From Verrucomicrobiota bacterium (lineage in GTDB: Bacteria; Verrucomicrobiota; Verrucomicrobiia; Limisphaerales; J093): a stretch of 64,000 bases of DNA. The notes beneath the pieces were generated by a model. That model was not told where the DNA came from, searched no databases, and saw only the letters and a list, made by a program, of their open reading frames with translations. Position numbers and translations under genes: made by a program. The stretch spans positions 248,001 through 312,000 of the forward strand of contig JAOSKK010000035.1 of the NCBI GenBank assembly GCA_027493615.1, given 5' to 3'. Below, piece after piece: positions 19,426 to 30,061 of this stretch. Each line of letters starts with the position of its first letter. Position 1 is the first letter of the stretch.

Positions 19426-19784
19426 GGGCGTAGTTAGCCACGGCCGGCCGGGTCCGGAAAAGGCGATTTCGAGCCCACACACCGTGCCCACTGCAGGTGC
19501 CGACGTCAGGAGGCGTTGCATCCGTAGGCGCCGACGTCAGGAGGCGAAGGGTATTGCCCCCGGCCCACGATGCCTCCTCACGTCGGCGCCTACGGCCGGC
19601 CGAGGGTTCGACGGCCGGCCGAGGGTTTGTGCGGGGCCCTGGCCGGCGGTGTTCGCCCCTCAAAAGCCATTCTCATGTGCCATTCAATCCAGATCACCCC
19701 ACCCCGGTTGTCGGCTCCTCCCATGCCTTCCTAAGCTGACATCATTAATCCTGAACCAACAACCGAACATACCCGGAAGCCATC
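19426..19784. other. Intergenic region between divergent pyrF and ridA-like genes
   Basis: About 360 bases, most of it R1 repeat (19493-19592), plus a direct repeat GGCCGGCCGAGGGTT at about 19593-19625. No gene seen. Promoters for both flanking genes should lie here, but I cannot place them. Confidence 0.5.
19493..19592. repeat. R1 repeat: one half copy plus one complete palindrome
   Basis: A left arm alone (19493-19515, GCAGGTGCCGACGTCAGGAG) is followed by a complete unit: left arm 19523-19545, conserved loop AAGGGTATTGCCCC then GGCCCACGAT, right arm 19571-19592 (GCCTCCTCACGTCGGCGCCT). The arms pair over about 22 bases with one mismatch. Confidence 0.85.
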
Positions 19785-20381
19785 ATGAATCCTGACCCCC
19801 TGCCCTCCGCGGCCGACCTGGAGGCCCCGGTGCGCTACTCCGAGGCCGAGAAACGAGAACGCCGGGCCTTGGGGCTTCCCTCCTCCGAACCCTCTCCGCG
19901 CGGCCTGCTCAGCCACCTCGGAGCCACGGGTCATTCGCTGATTCGCAAGCGGATCATCACGGCCCCGCAGGTGCTCAACGAGGCGGGCGAGTATGGCAGC
20001 GCGTTTCCGCGGGGGTTGCGGGTCGAGTTCCCCAACGGGATCACGCACCTGCTGATCAGCGGCACCGCCAGCGTGGGTGCCGAAGGCCAGACCCTGCACC
20101 CGGGCGACTTCCGGGCGCAGTGCTGGCGCACCTACCGCAACATCACCGAACTCCTGGCCAGCGAAGGGGCTAACTGGCACGACGTGGTACGCACCACCTG
20201 TTACCTCCGGGACATCGAGCGGGATTACGCCGACTTCAACGCCGTCCGCAACGAGTTCTTCCGGGCCCTCGGCCTGGACCCCTTCCCGGCCAGCACCGGC
20301 ATCCAGGCCCGCATCTGCCGCAGCGACCTCCTGGTCGAGATCGAAGCCCTCGCCTACCTGTACTCCGAACCCCGGCTGTGA
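19785..20381 (+). CDS. RidA/YjgF-family protein
   Basis: Member of the Rid superfamily of small enamine/imine deaminases. The C-terminal ~130 residues have the fold's typical strings: LLISGTASVGAEG, CWRTYRNITELLASEGANW, VRTTCYLRDIERDYADFN and FPASTGIQARICRSDLLVEIEA. A 65-residue N-terminal extension makes it longer than classical RidA (~130). The arginine of the RidA active site is plausibly within QARICR. Intact; the following gene is separated by a long palindrome. Confidence 0.8.
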   Translation: MNPDPLPSAADLEAPVRYSEAEKRERRALGLPSSEPSPRGLLSHLGATGHSLIRKRIITAPQVLNEAGEYGSAFPRGLRVEFPNGITHLLISGTASVGAEGQTLHPGDFRAQCWRTYRNITELLASEGANWHDVVRTTCYLRDIERDYADFNAVRNEFFRALGLDPFPASTGIQARICRSDLLVEIEALAYLYSEPRL

Positions 20382-20440
20382 TGGCTCCCCGCTGCTGCCC
20401 CCTGCCCATGGACCGTGCGCGAAAAGCGGGGGTGAACCCC

Positions 20441-20503
20441 CGCACTCCAGACGCTTCGCGATGGGTGGAGTCTGTCCGTGCCGCGCGAAGCGTCTGGAGT
20501 GCG
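20441..20503. repeat. R3 palindromic repeat
   Basis: A perfect 20-base inverted repeat: CGCACTCCAGACGCTTCGCG (20441-20460) and its complement at 20484-20503, spacer 23 bases. The outer edges also pair partly. Related in sequence and design to the palindrome at 31414-31512. It could act as a transcript-end hairpin for the RidA gene, though it lacks a T-run. Confidence 0.8.
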
Positions 20504-20529
20504 TCCGGTTTACCGGCGCTTGCAGGTTC

Positions 20530-22560
20530 ATGGCTGCCGTGCAGGTCCGAGAGGAACAGGAAGCCATCCACTCGAAGTCGGCCGCGTGGCTGGATCCGGT
20601 CGCTCGCGACGGTGGCCAGCCTGGCCCTGGGCGTGGGCGGGGCCGCTGGCGAGGCCGCCCCAGCCACCGCTCGCGAGTTTCCTCTGCTCCTGACCCAGAT
20701 CCCCCTAGCCACCCCGCACAACGCCGCTCCCACCAGAACGCCTTTCCGCCCTGACCTTTTCATCGGCGCACGGGTGGTCGTGATTTCCTCTGAAGGCACG
20801 GTGCAGGTGCTCTCCGAAGGCCTTTACTCCGCGTGCGACCCCGCCCTGTCCTTCGATGCCCGCAAGGTGCTCGTCGCCGGCCAGCACCAGGCGGGTTCCT
20901 CGTGGCGTGTGTACGAACGCGAACTGGCCGGCCAGGGTTGGCGCGCGATCAGCCCCGAGCATCTGGACGCCCGCCAGCCCATCTACGTGTCCACGCTCTT
21001 CACGCTCGACTCGCCGGAGCCCTGGATCACCACCGTCTTCACCGCGACGCCCGCAGCCCTGCTCCACCAACAGCCCCCCGCCAGCCCCAACCTGTTCAAC
21101 GTCAAACTCGATGGCACCGAACTGCGTCGATTGACTTGGTCGCCCCACTCCAGCCAGGACCCCTTCCAGATGTGGGATGGCCGGGTCATCTACACCGCGG
21201 AATCCCAACCCCTGGAACCTGGCGGACCGCCGGGGCGCATCGGTCTCCATGCCATTCACATCGAAGGTGCGGACATGGAGTCCTACGGTGGCCGCCAGGG
21301 CCGTCGCGTACAACGAACCCCTGCGCAACCCCGGCGGGCTTGGTGGTCTTCGTCGAGGCGGACGAACCGACCGCCGATGGCTCCGGACAACTGGCTTGCG
21401 TCGAGGAACGCCGGCCGCATGTCACCTACCGGCGACTCACGGACGACGCTGCCTGCGTCTACGCCTTTCCGTTTCCCTGGCGGGACCAGGAACTGGTGGT
21501 ATCGCGTCGGAGCGCTGACGGCTCCGGTTCCTGGGGCGTCTATCAGTTCGACCCGACTCAAGGCCGTGCCAGACTGCTCTACGACGATCCGCGGTTCCAC
21601 GATCTGCAGGCCCGACCCCTCGTGCCCCGCCCGCGCCCGGACGGTCATTCCACGGTCGTCGAGGTGAGCGCCACCAACGGCACGTTCTACGGTCTCAACT
21701 GCTACACCGCCGACGAACGCCTCGCCCCTCACCTCGCACGGGGCGAAGTCAAACGCGTCCGGTTCATTGAAGGCCTGCTCGATCACAACTCAACCGCCGG
21801 GCCGGACTCGGCCGCCACCACGTCCCTCGCCATCCCCCGCCGGCTCATCGGCGAGGCCCCCGTCGAAGCTGACGGCTCGTTCAACGTCGAGGTCCCCGCC
21901 AGCACCCCCTTGCTGCTGCAAACCCTGGATGAACGCGGCCTGGCCCTGGCCACCTGCGGCTGGATCTGGGTGCAACCGAAGGAGACGCGCGGCTGCATCG
22001 GTTGCCACGAAGATCCCGAGCGCATCCCGGAGAACGAATACGTCCTCGCCTTGCGCCGCCCCTCCAACCGCCTCACCCTCCCGCCTGCCCAGCGCCGCAC
22101 CCTCTCGTTCTGCGACGACATCGCGCCGATCCTGCAACAGCATTGCGCGCTGGCCGATTGCCACGGCGGCCCCGACACGCCACTCGCCTTGCCGCTTACT
22201 CGCCGCCCGCCCGGCCCCGCCGACCTCGAGCAGGCCTATCGCACCTTGGTCGAGCCTGGCTCCGCCGCCGGGGTCGACGTCAGCCACTCCCGGGCATATG
22301 TCGAGCCCGGTCGCGCCCGCACCAGCCGGCTGGTCTGGCATCTCCTGGGCACCAACACCTCGCGGCCGTGGGATCGCGCCGACAACGCCCGCGAACCTGC
22401 TCCATCCGCCGTCAAGCTCATGCCGCCGGCAGACCACGGCCGCGCGCTGCGTGCCGAGGAACTTCGCACCGTCATTCAGTGGGTGGATCTGGGTGCACGT
22501 TTCACGACGCTACAGAACCTCAATCCAGCGGCCCTTTCCTCTGCCGCGCCCGTGCCATGA
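20530..22560 (+). CDS. Hydrazine-synthase-alpha-like secreted haem protein (frame changes)
   Basis: Resembles the large verrucomicrobial/planctomycetal family sharing the HZS-alpha middle domain: a TolB/PD40-type propeller (LSFDARKVLVAG, DPFQMWDGRVIYTAE), then IGEAPVEADGSFNVEVPAS, LLLQTLDERGLAL and the haem motif RGCIGCHEDPE. A second site, CALADCHGG, is a CX4CH variant following the LSFCDDIAPILQQHC block of cytochrome-like C-termini. These proteins are probably periplasmic redox enzymes; true hydrazine synthesis is not implied. Frame moves near 21300 and 21340. The start is unsure: ATG 20530 needs a frame change before the signal peptide (LATVASLALGVGGAAGEA). The stop overlaps the next ATG (ATGA). 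Confidence 0.72.
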
Positions 22561-24305
22561 TCCCGCTCCCTCGGCATACCGGCGGCCAACCCCGGCACCA
22601 CGCACCGCGGAGCGCCGCCCGACTGGCGCTGCTGGCGGGGGTGATCGGCGTCAGCCACCCCGGCCCTACCTCCGCAGCAGCGAACGAGGCCCCGCGCTGG
22701 CCCCGGTTCACCGATGTCACCGCCTCCGCCGGCATCCGCTTCGAGCATCACCTCGGTGACCTTGACCTCAGCAACATCGTCGAGGCCACCGCCCCGGGCG
22801 GCCTGTTCTTCGACTACGACAACGACGGTTTCCAGGACATCTACTTCGTCAACGGCCGATGGCATCGCGACATCAGCGACAACCGCGGCCGCACGTTCAA
22901 AGGCAAACTGCGCAATGCCCTCTACCGCAACAACGGCGACGGCACCTTCACGGACGTCACCGACCAGGCCGGGGTCGGCGGCTACGAAGACAGCTATGGC
23001 ATGGCCGCTTCGGCTGCTGACTACGATCGGGACGGCGACCTCGACCTCTACGTCTGCAACTACGGCCGCAACATCCTCTACCGCAACAACGGCGACGGCA
23101 CCTTCACCGATGTGACGGATGAAGCCGGCCTCGCCAGCCCCGGCTGGGCCCTCGCCGCACCTTGGTTCGACTATAACGGCGATGGCCTCCTCGATGTCTT
23201 CGTGGTCCACTACCTTGAGTACGACAAGGGCGCCTTCCAACGCACCGGCGCCTACTACAAGGCCGACAACTTCCCCGGCCCCCTCTCCTATCCCGGCCTG
23301 CCCGACCGCCTCTACCGCAACAACGGCAATGGCACCTTCACCGACGTGACCGAAGAAACCGGGTTGCTCGAGCCCACCGGCCGAGGCATGGGCGCGGTCG
23401 TGTGTGACCTCAACAACGATGGCCACCCGGACATCTATGTCACCAACGACGCCATGGCCAACAACCTCTGGATCAACGACGGCCACGGACGATTCCGCGA
23501 TCTCGGCCCCGAAACCGGCACCGCCTTCGGCGAAGGCGGCCAGGGGGTCTCCTCGATGGGCCCCTTCGTCGCCGACGTCAACCGCAACGGCTTGATGGAC
23601 ATCCTGGTCCCCGACATGGGCTACAGCTCGCTCATGGTCCAGGTCAAACCCGGCTTCTTCATGGACATCACCTCGCAGTCGGGCCTCGCCCTGCTCTGCG
23701 GCCAGTACACCGGTTGGGGCGGCCTGCTCGTCGACCTCGACAACGACGGTTACGTGGACCTGTTTCTCGCCAACGGCGATCCCCACCATCTCTACCTCGA
23801 GGACCCCGTCATCGCCCGCTGGGATGGAAAGTCGCGGTTCGTGGACCAGGCCCGGGAGTCGGGCGACTTCTTCCAGGCGAAGTACGTCGGCCGTGGGGCC
23901 GCCTTCGCGGACTTCGACAACGACGGCGACATCGACCTCCTGATGTTCGCCCTCCACGGAAAACCCCACCTCCTCCGCAACGACGGCGGCAACGCCCAGT
24001 CCTGGCTCAAGGTCGTGCCCGTCCTCACCGACACCGGCATGGTCGCCCTCGGCGCCACTGTCACCGTCAAGACCGGGTCCTTCACCCAGATCCAGCCGGT
24101 CCTCGGCGTCAACGGTTACCTGGTCTCGAACGACCCCCGCCCCCACTTCGGCCTGGGCACCCACACCGTCGCCGACGCCGTCGAGATCCGCTGGCCGGAC
24201 GGCCAGCGCCAGACCTTTAGCCAGGTGCCTGCCAACCAGATCCTGCGCGTGCCCGGCGCCGCCAGGACCACTCCAGCGCCCGCGGGCCCGACGCCATCCC
24301 GATGA
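22557..24305 (+). CDS. Secreted CRTAC1-like FG-GAP protein with ASPIC/UnbV domain
   Basis: Intact 582-residue exported protein. After a signal peptide (~45 residues) come FG-GAP/VCBS repeats with calcium loops: FFDYDNDGFQDIYFVN, AADYDRDGDLDLYVCN, WFDYNGDGLLDVFVVH, VCDLNNDGHPDIYVTN, LVDLDNDGYVDLFLAN and FADFDNDGDIDLLMFA, alternating with LYRNNGDGTFTDVT. The last ~90 residues form the ASPIC/UnbV domain (GATVTVKTGSFTQ, PHFGLGTHTVADAVEIRWPDGQRQ). Its ATG overlaps the previous TGA, so translation is coupled to the haem protein, and the two may act together. It also lies directly before a decahaem protein. Function is a binding scaffold by inference. Confidence 0.9.
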   Translation: MIPLPRHTGGQPRHHAPRSAARLALLAGVIGVSHPGPTSAAANEAPRWPRFTDVTASAGIRFEHHLGDLDLSNIVEATAPGGLFFDYDNDGFQDIYFVNGRWHRDISDNRGRTFKGKLRNALYRNNGDGTFTDVTDQAGVGGYEDSYGMAASAADYDRDGDLDLYVCNYGRNILYRNNGDGTFTDVTDEAGLASPGWALAAPWFDYNGDGLLDVFVVHYLEYDKGAFQRTGAYYKADNFPGPLSYPGLPDRLYRNNGNGTFTDVTEETGLLEPTGRGMGAVVCDLNNDGHPDIYVTNDAMANNLWINDGHGRFRDLGPETGTAFGEGGQGVSSMGPFVADVNRNGLMDILVPDMGYSSLMVQVKPGFFMDITSQSGLALLCGQYTGWGGLLVDLDNDGYVDLFLANGDPHHLYLEDPVIARWDGKSRFVDQARESGDFFQAKYVGRGAAFADFDNDGDIDLLMFALHGKPHLLRNDGGNAQSWLKVVPVLTDTGMVALGATVTVKTGSFTQIQPVLGVNGYLVSNDPRPHFGLGTHTVADAVEIRWPDGQRQTFSQVPANQILRVPGAARTTPAPAGPTPSR

Positions 24306-24336
24306 ACCCTCCGATCGCCGCATCCGCCCCTGCACC

Positions 24337-27205
24337 ATGAGACCTCTCCGGCCCTTCGCCGCCCTGCCGGCCCTGTTCCTCACCAGCCTCTGGTTCGCCG
24401 CACCCTCCGCCTGCGCCGCCGCCAAAGACCCCTTCTACATTGGTTCCCAAGCGTGCGGTGAATGCCACGAGGGCCCGGCCATGGGAAGCCAGTTCAGCAA
24501 GTGGCGCCTCACCGCCCACGCCAAGGCCTACGCCGCCCTCTCCCACCCCGCCGCCGCCGAGATCACCCGGCTCAGCGGCCTCACCGAGGAACCTCACCGC
24601 GCCCGCATGTGCCTGGGCTGTCATTCCACCGCCGCCGAAGCCGAGGAATGGGAACGCGCCGAGGGATTCCACCTCGAGGACGGACTGCAATGCGAGGCCT
24701 GCCACGGCCCAGGCAGCGAGTACTCCCCCGAACACATCATGAGGGACCGGACCAAGGCCATGGCCAATGGGCTCAAGATGCCGGCCAAGGAGACCTGCCT
24801 CCTCTGCCACCGCCCCAAAGGTTCCCACGACGCCGTCTTGAAAAAGAAGCCCTTCGATCTCGATGCCGCCTGGCAGACCATCGCCCACCCCATACCACGA
24901 CCGGAAGCCGCGAACGCCGGTGCAACCAACGCACCCCCACCCCCGACCAGCCCATTCCAGTTCACCGGAGTGATGGCCTGCGCCAAGTGCCACACCGGCC
25001 CGAAGTTCAACTTCCAGTTCAGCCAGTGGCGGCTCTCCCAACACGCCCAGGCCTACGCCATCCTGAGCACCCCGCGCGCCCTCGAACTGGCCCGCGAAGC
25101 CGGGCTCACCGGCGACCCCCAGAAAGCCGCCCAATGCCTCCGCTGCCACACGACGGGGCACGGCCTCGAGACCGCCAGCTTCCTGCCTGGCTTCGATGCG
25201 CGCGACGGCGTCCAGTGCGAAGCGTGTCACGGGCCCGGCAGCGACTACTCCCCCGAAGCGGTCATGCTCGACAAGGCCGCGTCCCGCGCCAAAGGCCTGC
25301 TCGAGGTCGGCCCCGCCACCTGCACGACCTGCCACGAGAACGCCCACGGCAAGCCCTTCGATTACACCACGGCAGTGCAAACAATCGCCCATCCGACGAA
25401 GCCCCCACCCTCCACCGTCGCGGCTGAGCCAACCTACAAGAACCCGCAGAACCTCGCCCTCACGCCGGATGGCCGCGAGTTGTGGGTTGCTTGCGAGGCC
25501 TCCGCCTCCGTCGTCGTGGTGGATACCGCCACCCGCGCCAAACGCCTCGAGATCCCCGTCGGCGGGCAACCCCACGACGTGGCCTTCGCCCCGGACGGCC
25601 GCCGGGCCTTTGTCTCCAACCGGCTCGATGACACCGTGTCGGTCGTGGACGTGGCCACTCACGCCGTCACCGCCACCCTCGAGGTCGGCGATGAACCCCA
25701 CGGACTGCTCGTGGACCCGGCCGGCCGCCACCTTTATGTCCTGAACACCGCCCTCGACAACATCTCGGTCGTGGACCTCGCCACCCTGCAGGAGGTCAAA
25801 CGCCTCAGCGCCAGCCGTTCTCCCTGGTCCCTCGCTCTCGCTCCCGACGGCCGCTCGCTCTACGTCACGCACGCCCTCTCCCGATTCGTCGGCGACCGCC
25901 AACCTTCCCTCTCCGAGATCACGGTCATCGACACCGCCCGCGCCTGGGTCTCGGACCGGATTCTGGTGCCCGCTGCGAACCTGCTCCAGGGCATCACCTG
26001 GCATCCCAGCGGCCGTTACGCCCTCACCACCCTGCTGCGCACCAAGAACCTCGTCCCCATGACCCGCATCAACCACGGGTGGACCATCTCAAACGGCCTG
26101 GGCATCGTCTGGCGCGACGGCACCGTGGACCAGGTCCTCCTGGACCAAAACCACCTCTGCTTCCCGGACCCCACTGATGTCTGCGTGACCCCCGACGGCC
26201 GCCACGCCCTCGTGACCAGCAGCAGCACGGACCGCGTCGCCGTCGTCGACCTCGAAAGACTGATCGGCCTTCTCGAAGCCGCCTCCCCCGAGGAACGGCG
26301 CCACGTGATCCCGAACCACACCGGGCTTCCCTCCGAGTACATTGTCCGCCACATCCCCACCCAGACCGCCCCGCGCGTCATCGTCTGCGCAGCCGACGGG
26401 CGCACCGCCTACGTCGCCAGCATGCTGGATGACTCGGTCACCGTCCTCGATCTCGAAAGCTTCGAAGCCGTCGCCCGCATCGACCTCGGCGGCTCTCCGG
26501 AACTCAGCAAGCGCCGCCGCGGCGAAAAGCTCTTCCACAGCGCCCAGGTTTCCTTCCGCCGCCAGTTCTCCTGCAGCAGTTGTCATCCGGACGGCCACAT
26601 CGACAACATCGTGTACGACATCGAGGACGACGGCATCGGCATGGGGCCCATCGACAACCGCACGCTGCGCGGCATCAACGACATGGCCCCCTACAAGTGG
26701 ATCGGCATCAACCCGAGCCTCAAACGCCAGTGCGGCGCCCGCCTCGCCGTCTTCATCACCCGCATCCAGCCGTTCGACGCCGGGCAACTCGACGATCTGC
26801 ACTACTACCTCTGCAGCATCCCCCGCCCGCCCAATCGCTATCGCAAGCTGGGCGAGGACCTCACCGAACCCCAGCGCCGGGGCAAGGCCATCTTCGAGCG
26901 AACGGTCAAGAACGATGGCACCCCCATCCCCGTCGGCAACCGCTGCGTCACGTGCCATCCCCCCGCTCTACACCGACGGCAAGGTCCATGACGTGGGCAC
27001 CAAGTTCGCCTACGACCGGGACGGCAAGTTCGACGCGCCCCATCTCCACAACATCTACGATTCCGCCCCCTACCTGCATAACGGCATCGCCCCCACCCTC
27101 GAGGAGATCTGGACCGTGTACAACCCCTACGACCGGCACGGCGTCACCAACGACATGACCAAGGACCAGCTCAACGACCTGATCGAGTACCTCAAGACCC
27201 TCTGA
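24337..27205 (+). CDS. Decahaem fusion: cytochrome c554-like repeats, YncE propeller, di-haem peroxidase-like end
   Basis: About 955 residues. Signal peptide to ~residue 28; two repeated tetrahaem units with CGECH, CLGCH, CEACH, CLLCH, then CAKCH, CLRCH, CEACH, CTTCH (residues ~40-335); a YncE/YVTN-type seven-bladed propeller (ALTPDGRELWVACE, DVAFAPDGRRAFVSN, GLLVDPAGRHLYVLN; ~360-715); finally a MauG/cytochrome-c-peroxidase-like part with CSSCH and CVTCH and the end APHLHNIYDSAPYLHNG. A frame change in a C-run near 26965 shifts the last 80 residues. Likely an exported redox enzyme or electron conduit acting on a bound substrate. It follows the UnbV protein by 31 bp. Confidence 0.82.
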
Positions 27206-27222
27206 ACCGAAGGAGAGACGAT

Positions 27223-28648
27223 ATGAAGTGCGAAGTACGATTGGCGAAGTCCGAAGTGGCGGAAGCGAAGTCCGAGGTGGCGAGATCAAAAGGCAACCTT
27301 CACCTTTCGCCCTTCGCCCTTCGCCCTTCGCCCTTCACCATCGCCCTCGCGTTCTGGCTGGCGTCCACCGCCGCGCTCGCTGCCGAACCCGCCGACCCCG
27401 GCCGCCCCTACGTGTACACCCAGTGGGAACAGATCACGACGAAGGACGGCCTGCCCAATGACCACATCTTTGCCCTGCGCGCCGACCCCGCCCGCGACGG
27501 CATCTGGATCGGCACCGAGGACGGCCTCGCGTTTTTCGACAAGGCCACCAGGCGCATCCAGGTCTGGCAAGAGAAGGACGGCCTGCCCTGGCGCGTCGTC
27601 ACCGGCATCGCCGTGGACCCCAAGACGGGTGAAGTCTGGCTCGGCCTGTTTGGGGGAGGCCTGGCCCGTTTCAGCGCTGGCCGGTTCGACCACTATCACC
27701 AACTAAACAGCGGACTCGTCAACGACGTGGTCTATGCGGTGGCCGTCGATGCGGACCGCGATCACATCTGGTGCGCCACCACAGCCGGGGCAAGCCGCTT
27801 CTGTCCACGGACCGACAAGTGGGACATTTTCACGGAGAAGAACGCCCCCATGGAGGAAATCTGGAACTACAACGTCAGTTACCGGGACCACAAAGTTCAC
27901 CTGGCGGTCTGGGGGAGCGGCGTCCTCGAGTTCGACACCCGCACCGAGAACTGGAAGACCTACCTCGACCCCGACGGGGGAGATGGAGATCGACCTCTAC
28001 CGCGATGACGGCATCCCTCATGTCATCACCACGGGGGCCAGCTATGTGGACAAGGTGATGTGGATCTCCTCCTACTTCGGTTGTGCACGCTACGATGGCC
28101 GGCATTGGCGCGGTTACTTCGACCACGACTGCGGTCTGCCCAGCAACTTTAACAACAACCTCAAGGCCCGCAGCGGCCAGGAAGCCTGGTTCTGCTCCGA
28201 CAAAGGCCTGGGCGCCTGCATGGATGCCGAGACCTGCACGTGGGTTACCTACATCCCCGACGGCAAGAACCGCACCGGTCACGCCCGCATCATGCGCGAA
28301 GACAAGCTCATTGAGATCGTGGACACCGGCTACAACGTGCCGCACCTCTTCCAGATCTGCGTCGAGTTCGACGGCAACGATGTCTGGGCCGGCACCTCCA
28401 AGGGCGTCGGCCGCGGCATCGGCACCGGCTACTACCCCCGCCTGCGCCAGCCCAAAACCTCCCTCGCCCAACAAGCGCCCGCGGCGCCCCGATGCATTCG
28501 CTCTAACTTCGCCCTTCGCCCTTCGCCCTCGCCCTGCCATGAACCCCACTCCCGCCTGCCATCGCCACCGCTGCACTGCCCGTCTGGCGCTGCTCTGTGT
28601 CACGCTCCTCCCCACCCTGTGGCTTCCGGCTGCCGCAGTGGCCACTGA
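27223..28648 (+). CDS. Secreted two-component-type sensor propeller, no output domain (frame change near 27985)
   Basis: Reg_prop-type beta-propeller like the periplasmic half of hybrid two-component sensors: ITTKDGLPNDHIFALRAD, DGIWIGTEDGLAFFDKAT, TGEVWLGLFGGGLARFSAG, DHIWCATTAGASRF and, after a frame change near 27985, EAWFCSDKGLGACMDAE. No histidine kinase or membrane anchor follows, so it is a stand-alone propeller. AAGGAGAG at 27210 sets ATG 27223 as start; the first ~40 codons are written by heptamer-type repeats before the hydrophobic signal FTIALAFWLASTAALA. The C-terminus also runs into a heptamer array, and this frame overlaps the next gene by about 110 bases, so the true end may be earlier. 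Confidence 0.7.
27303..27339. repeat. Heptanucleotide array (CCCTTCG) inside a coding leader
   Basis: Four to five tandem CCCTTCG units coding SPFALRPSPF, just before the signal-peptide core of the sensor propeller. The 60 bases upstream (27223-27285) are a second degenerate array of GAAGTCC/GAAGTGC-like units. Confidence 0.75.
28505..28533. repeat. Heptanucleotide array (CCCTTCG)
   Basis: Three to four tandem CCCTTCG units just 5 bases before the ATG of the next gene (28539), thus where a ribosome binding site would be expected. No purine-rich SD is visible. Confidence 0.7.
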
Positions 28649-30042
28649 CCCCCGGCCCAGGAAGGCACGCGACCCGAAGGCCTCACCCTCCCGCTCATCC
28701 TCGAGCGCATCCATGCGGTCGGACCGTACGAACTGCCCAATCTTCCCTCAAGACCAACCTGAACTACGCGTACTCCTCGGCCGACGTCGAACCCTTCGGA
28801 GCCGTCAAGCCCTACAAGGAACACTTCCTGGTCCAGATGGAATACACCGGGGCGGGGCGCGCCGTCCCGGAACCCGAACACCTCGACTCGGTCAAGATCG
28901 GGTTCCTGGGGCCGATCATGCAAACGGTGTCCGTGGCCACGGGAGGCAAGAGCCATAATGAAGAAGCGCTGGGCATCGCCATGTTGCGCGCCTGTCGGCT
29001 GGCCATCGAGCAGGCCAATGCCCAGGGCGGCTATCGCGCGCGCAAGATCCCGTTCGAGTTGTGCGTGCGCAACGACAACGCCCTCTGGGGCGCCTCCGGC
29101 AGCGAGGTCATCCACCTGGCCTACAAGGACCATGTCTGGGCCATCATCGGCGGCATCGACGGCGCCAACACTCACATCGCCATCCGTGTCGCCCTCAAGA
29201 TCGAAATCCCCTGGATGACTCCCGGTGACCTCGACCCCACCTACATCGAGACCAACATCCCCTGGGTCATGCGCTGCATCGGCGATGACCGCCAACAAAA
29301 CTACATCCTGCTCGATTACCTCTTCCGGAAGATGAACTACCAGCGCGTGGCCATCCTCCGCTCAAGCAATCGCTACGGCCGTTTCGGCGTGCGCGAGATC
29401 CGCGACGGTGCCCGCCGCCTCAACCGCCCCGTCGTCATCGAGATGGCCCACCGCGTCGGCGCCACCGACTTCACCCTCCAACTGGACCGGATCGAGGCCT
29501 ATCAACCCGACGCCATCGTCTATTGGGGCAACGGCGACGATGCCGCCCGCGCCCTGAATGCCATGCGTGCCCGCGGTTGGAAACAGCCCTTCCACACCTG
29601 CGACCGCGCGGTCTCCGCCGAGTTTGTCCAGATCGCCGGCCCGAACGCCGAAGGCATCTGGTGCACCTACCCGTGGAACCCGGACCGTCAGGACCCCAAA
29701 CTGGACGCGTTCAAAGCGGCCTTTCGGGAACGCTGGGGCGTGGAGGCGGACACGTATGCCGCCCATGCCTACGACGGCATGAACATGCTCCTCTGGGCCA
29801 TCCAGACCGCCGGCCTGAACCGCGCCAAGATCCGCGACATCCTCGCCTATCGCCCCGATCCCTTCCCGGGTGTTACCGGCGACATCCCGCTCAGTGCCGC
29901 GATGGACGACGCCGGCGAGGTCTTCCTCACCCGCTTTGAGCAGGGTCGCTGGCACTACTACTCGCGCGAAGAACTCGAGATCCCGCGCGGCAACGTCATC
30001 GAGCAGCAGCGCGTCGAACGCCAGCAGGCCCGCGTGCCTTGA
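28539..30042 (+). CDS. Type 1 periplasmic binding protein (branched-chain amino acid/urea type; frame changes)
   Basis: Exported Leu/Ile/Val-binding-like protein (Peripla_BP_6). ATG 28539 opens a signal peptide (ARLALLCVTLLPTLWLPAAA); the frame then moves near 28655 and 28745. The two-lobed domain is clear: VKIGFLGPIM, CRLAIEQANAQGGYRAR, VWAIIGGIDGANTHIAI, RVAILRSSNRYGRFGVREI, DAIVYWGNGDDAARAL and YAAHAYDGMNMLLWAI. About 490 residues. No permease or ATPase gene is in the window, so transport by the usual ABC complex is not supported; it may be a sensor or delivery protein for the surrounding secreted enzymes. Confidence 0.82.
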
Positions 30043-30061
30043 ACCCCCGTTGAACCGTTGG

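Noticed and set aside
20530..22560. True hydrazine synthase (anammox-type) activity
   Set aside because: Only one subunit-like protein with a divergent second haem site is present; no beta/gamma subunits or hydrazine dehydrogenase, and the family is widespread in non-anammox bacteria.
22476..24425. 649-codon minus-strand open frame opposite the FG-GAP/UnbV gene
   Set aside because: Mirror of the Asp/Asn-Gly-rich calcium loops, giving a Val/Glu-rich artefact; the plus-strand protein is intact.
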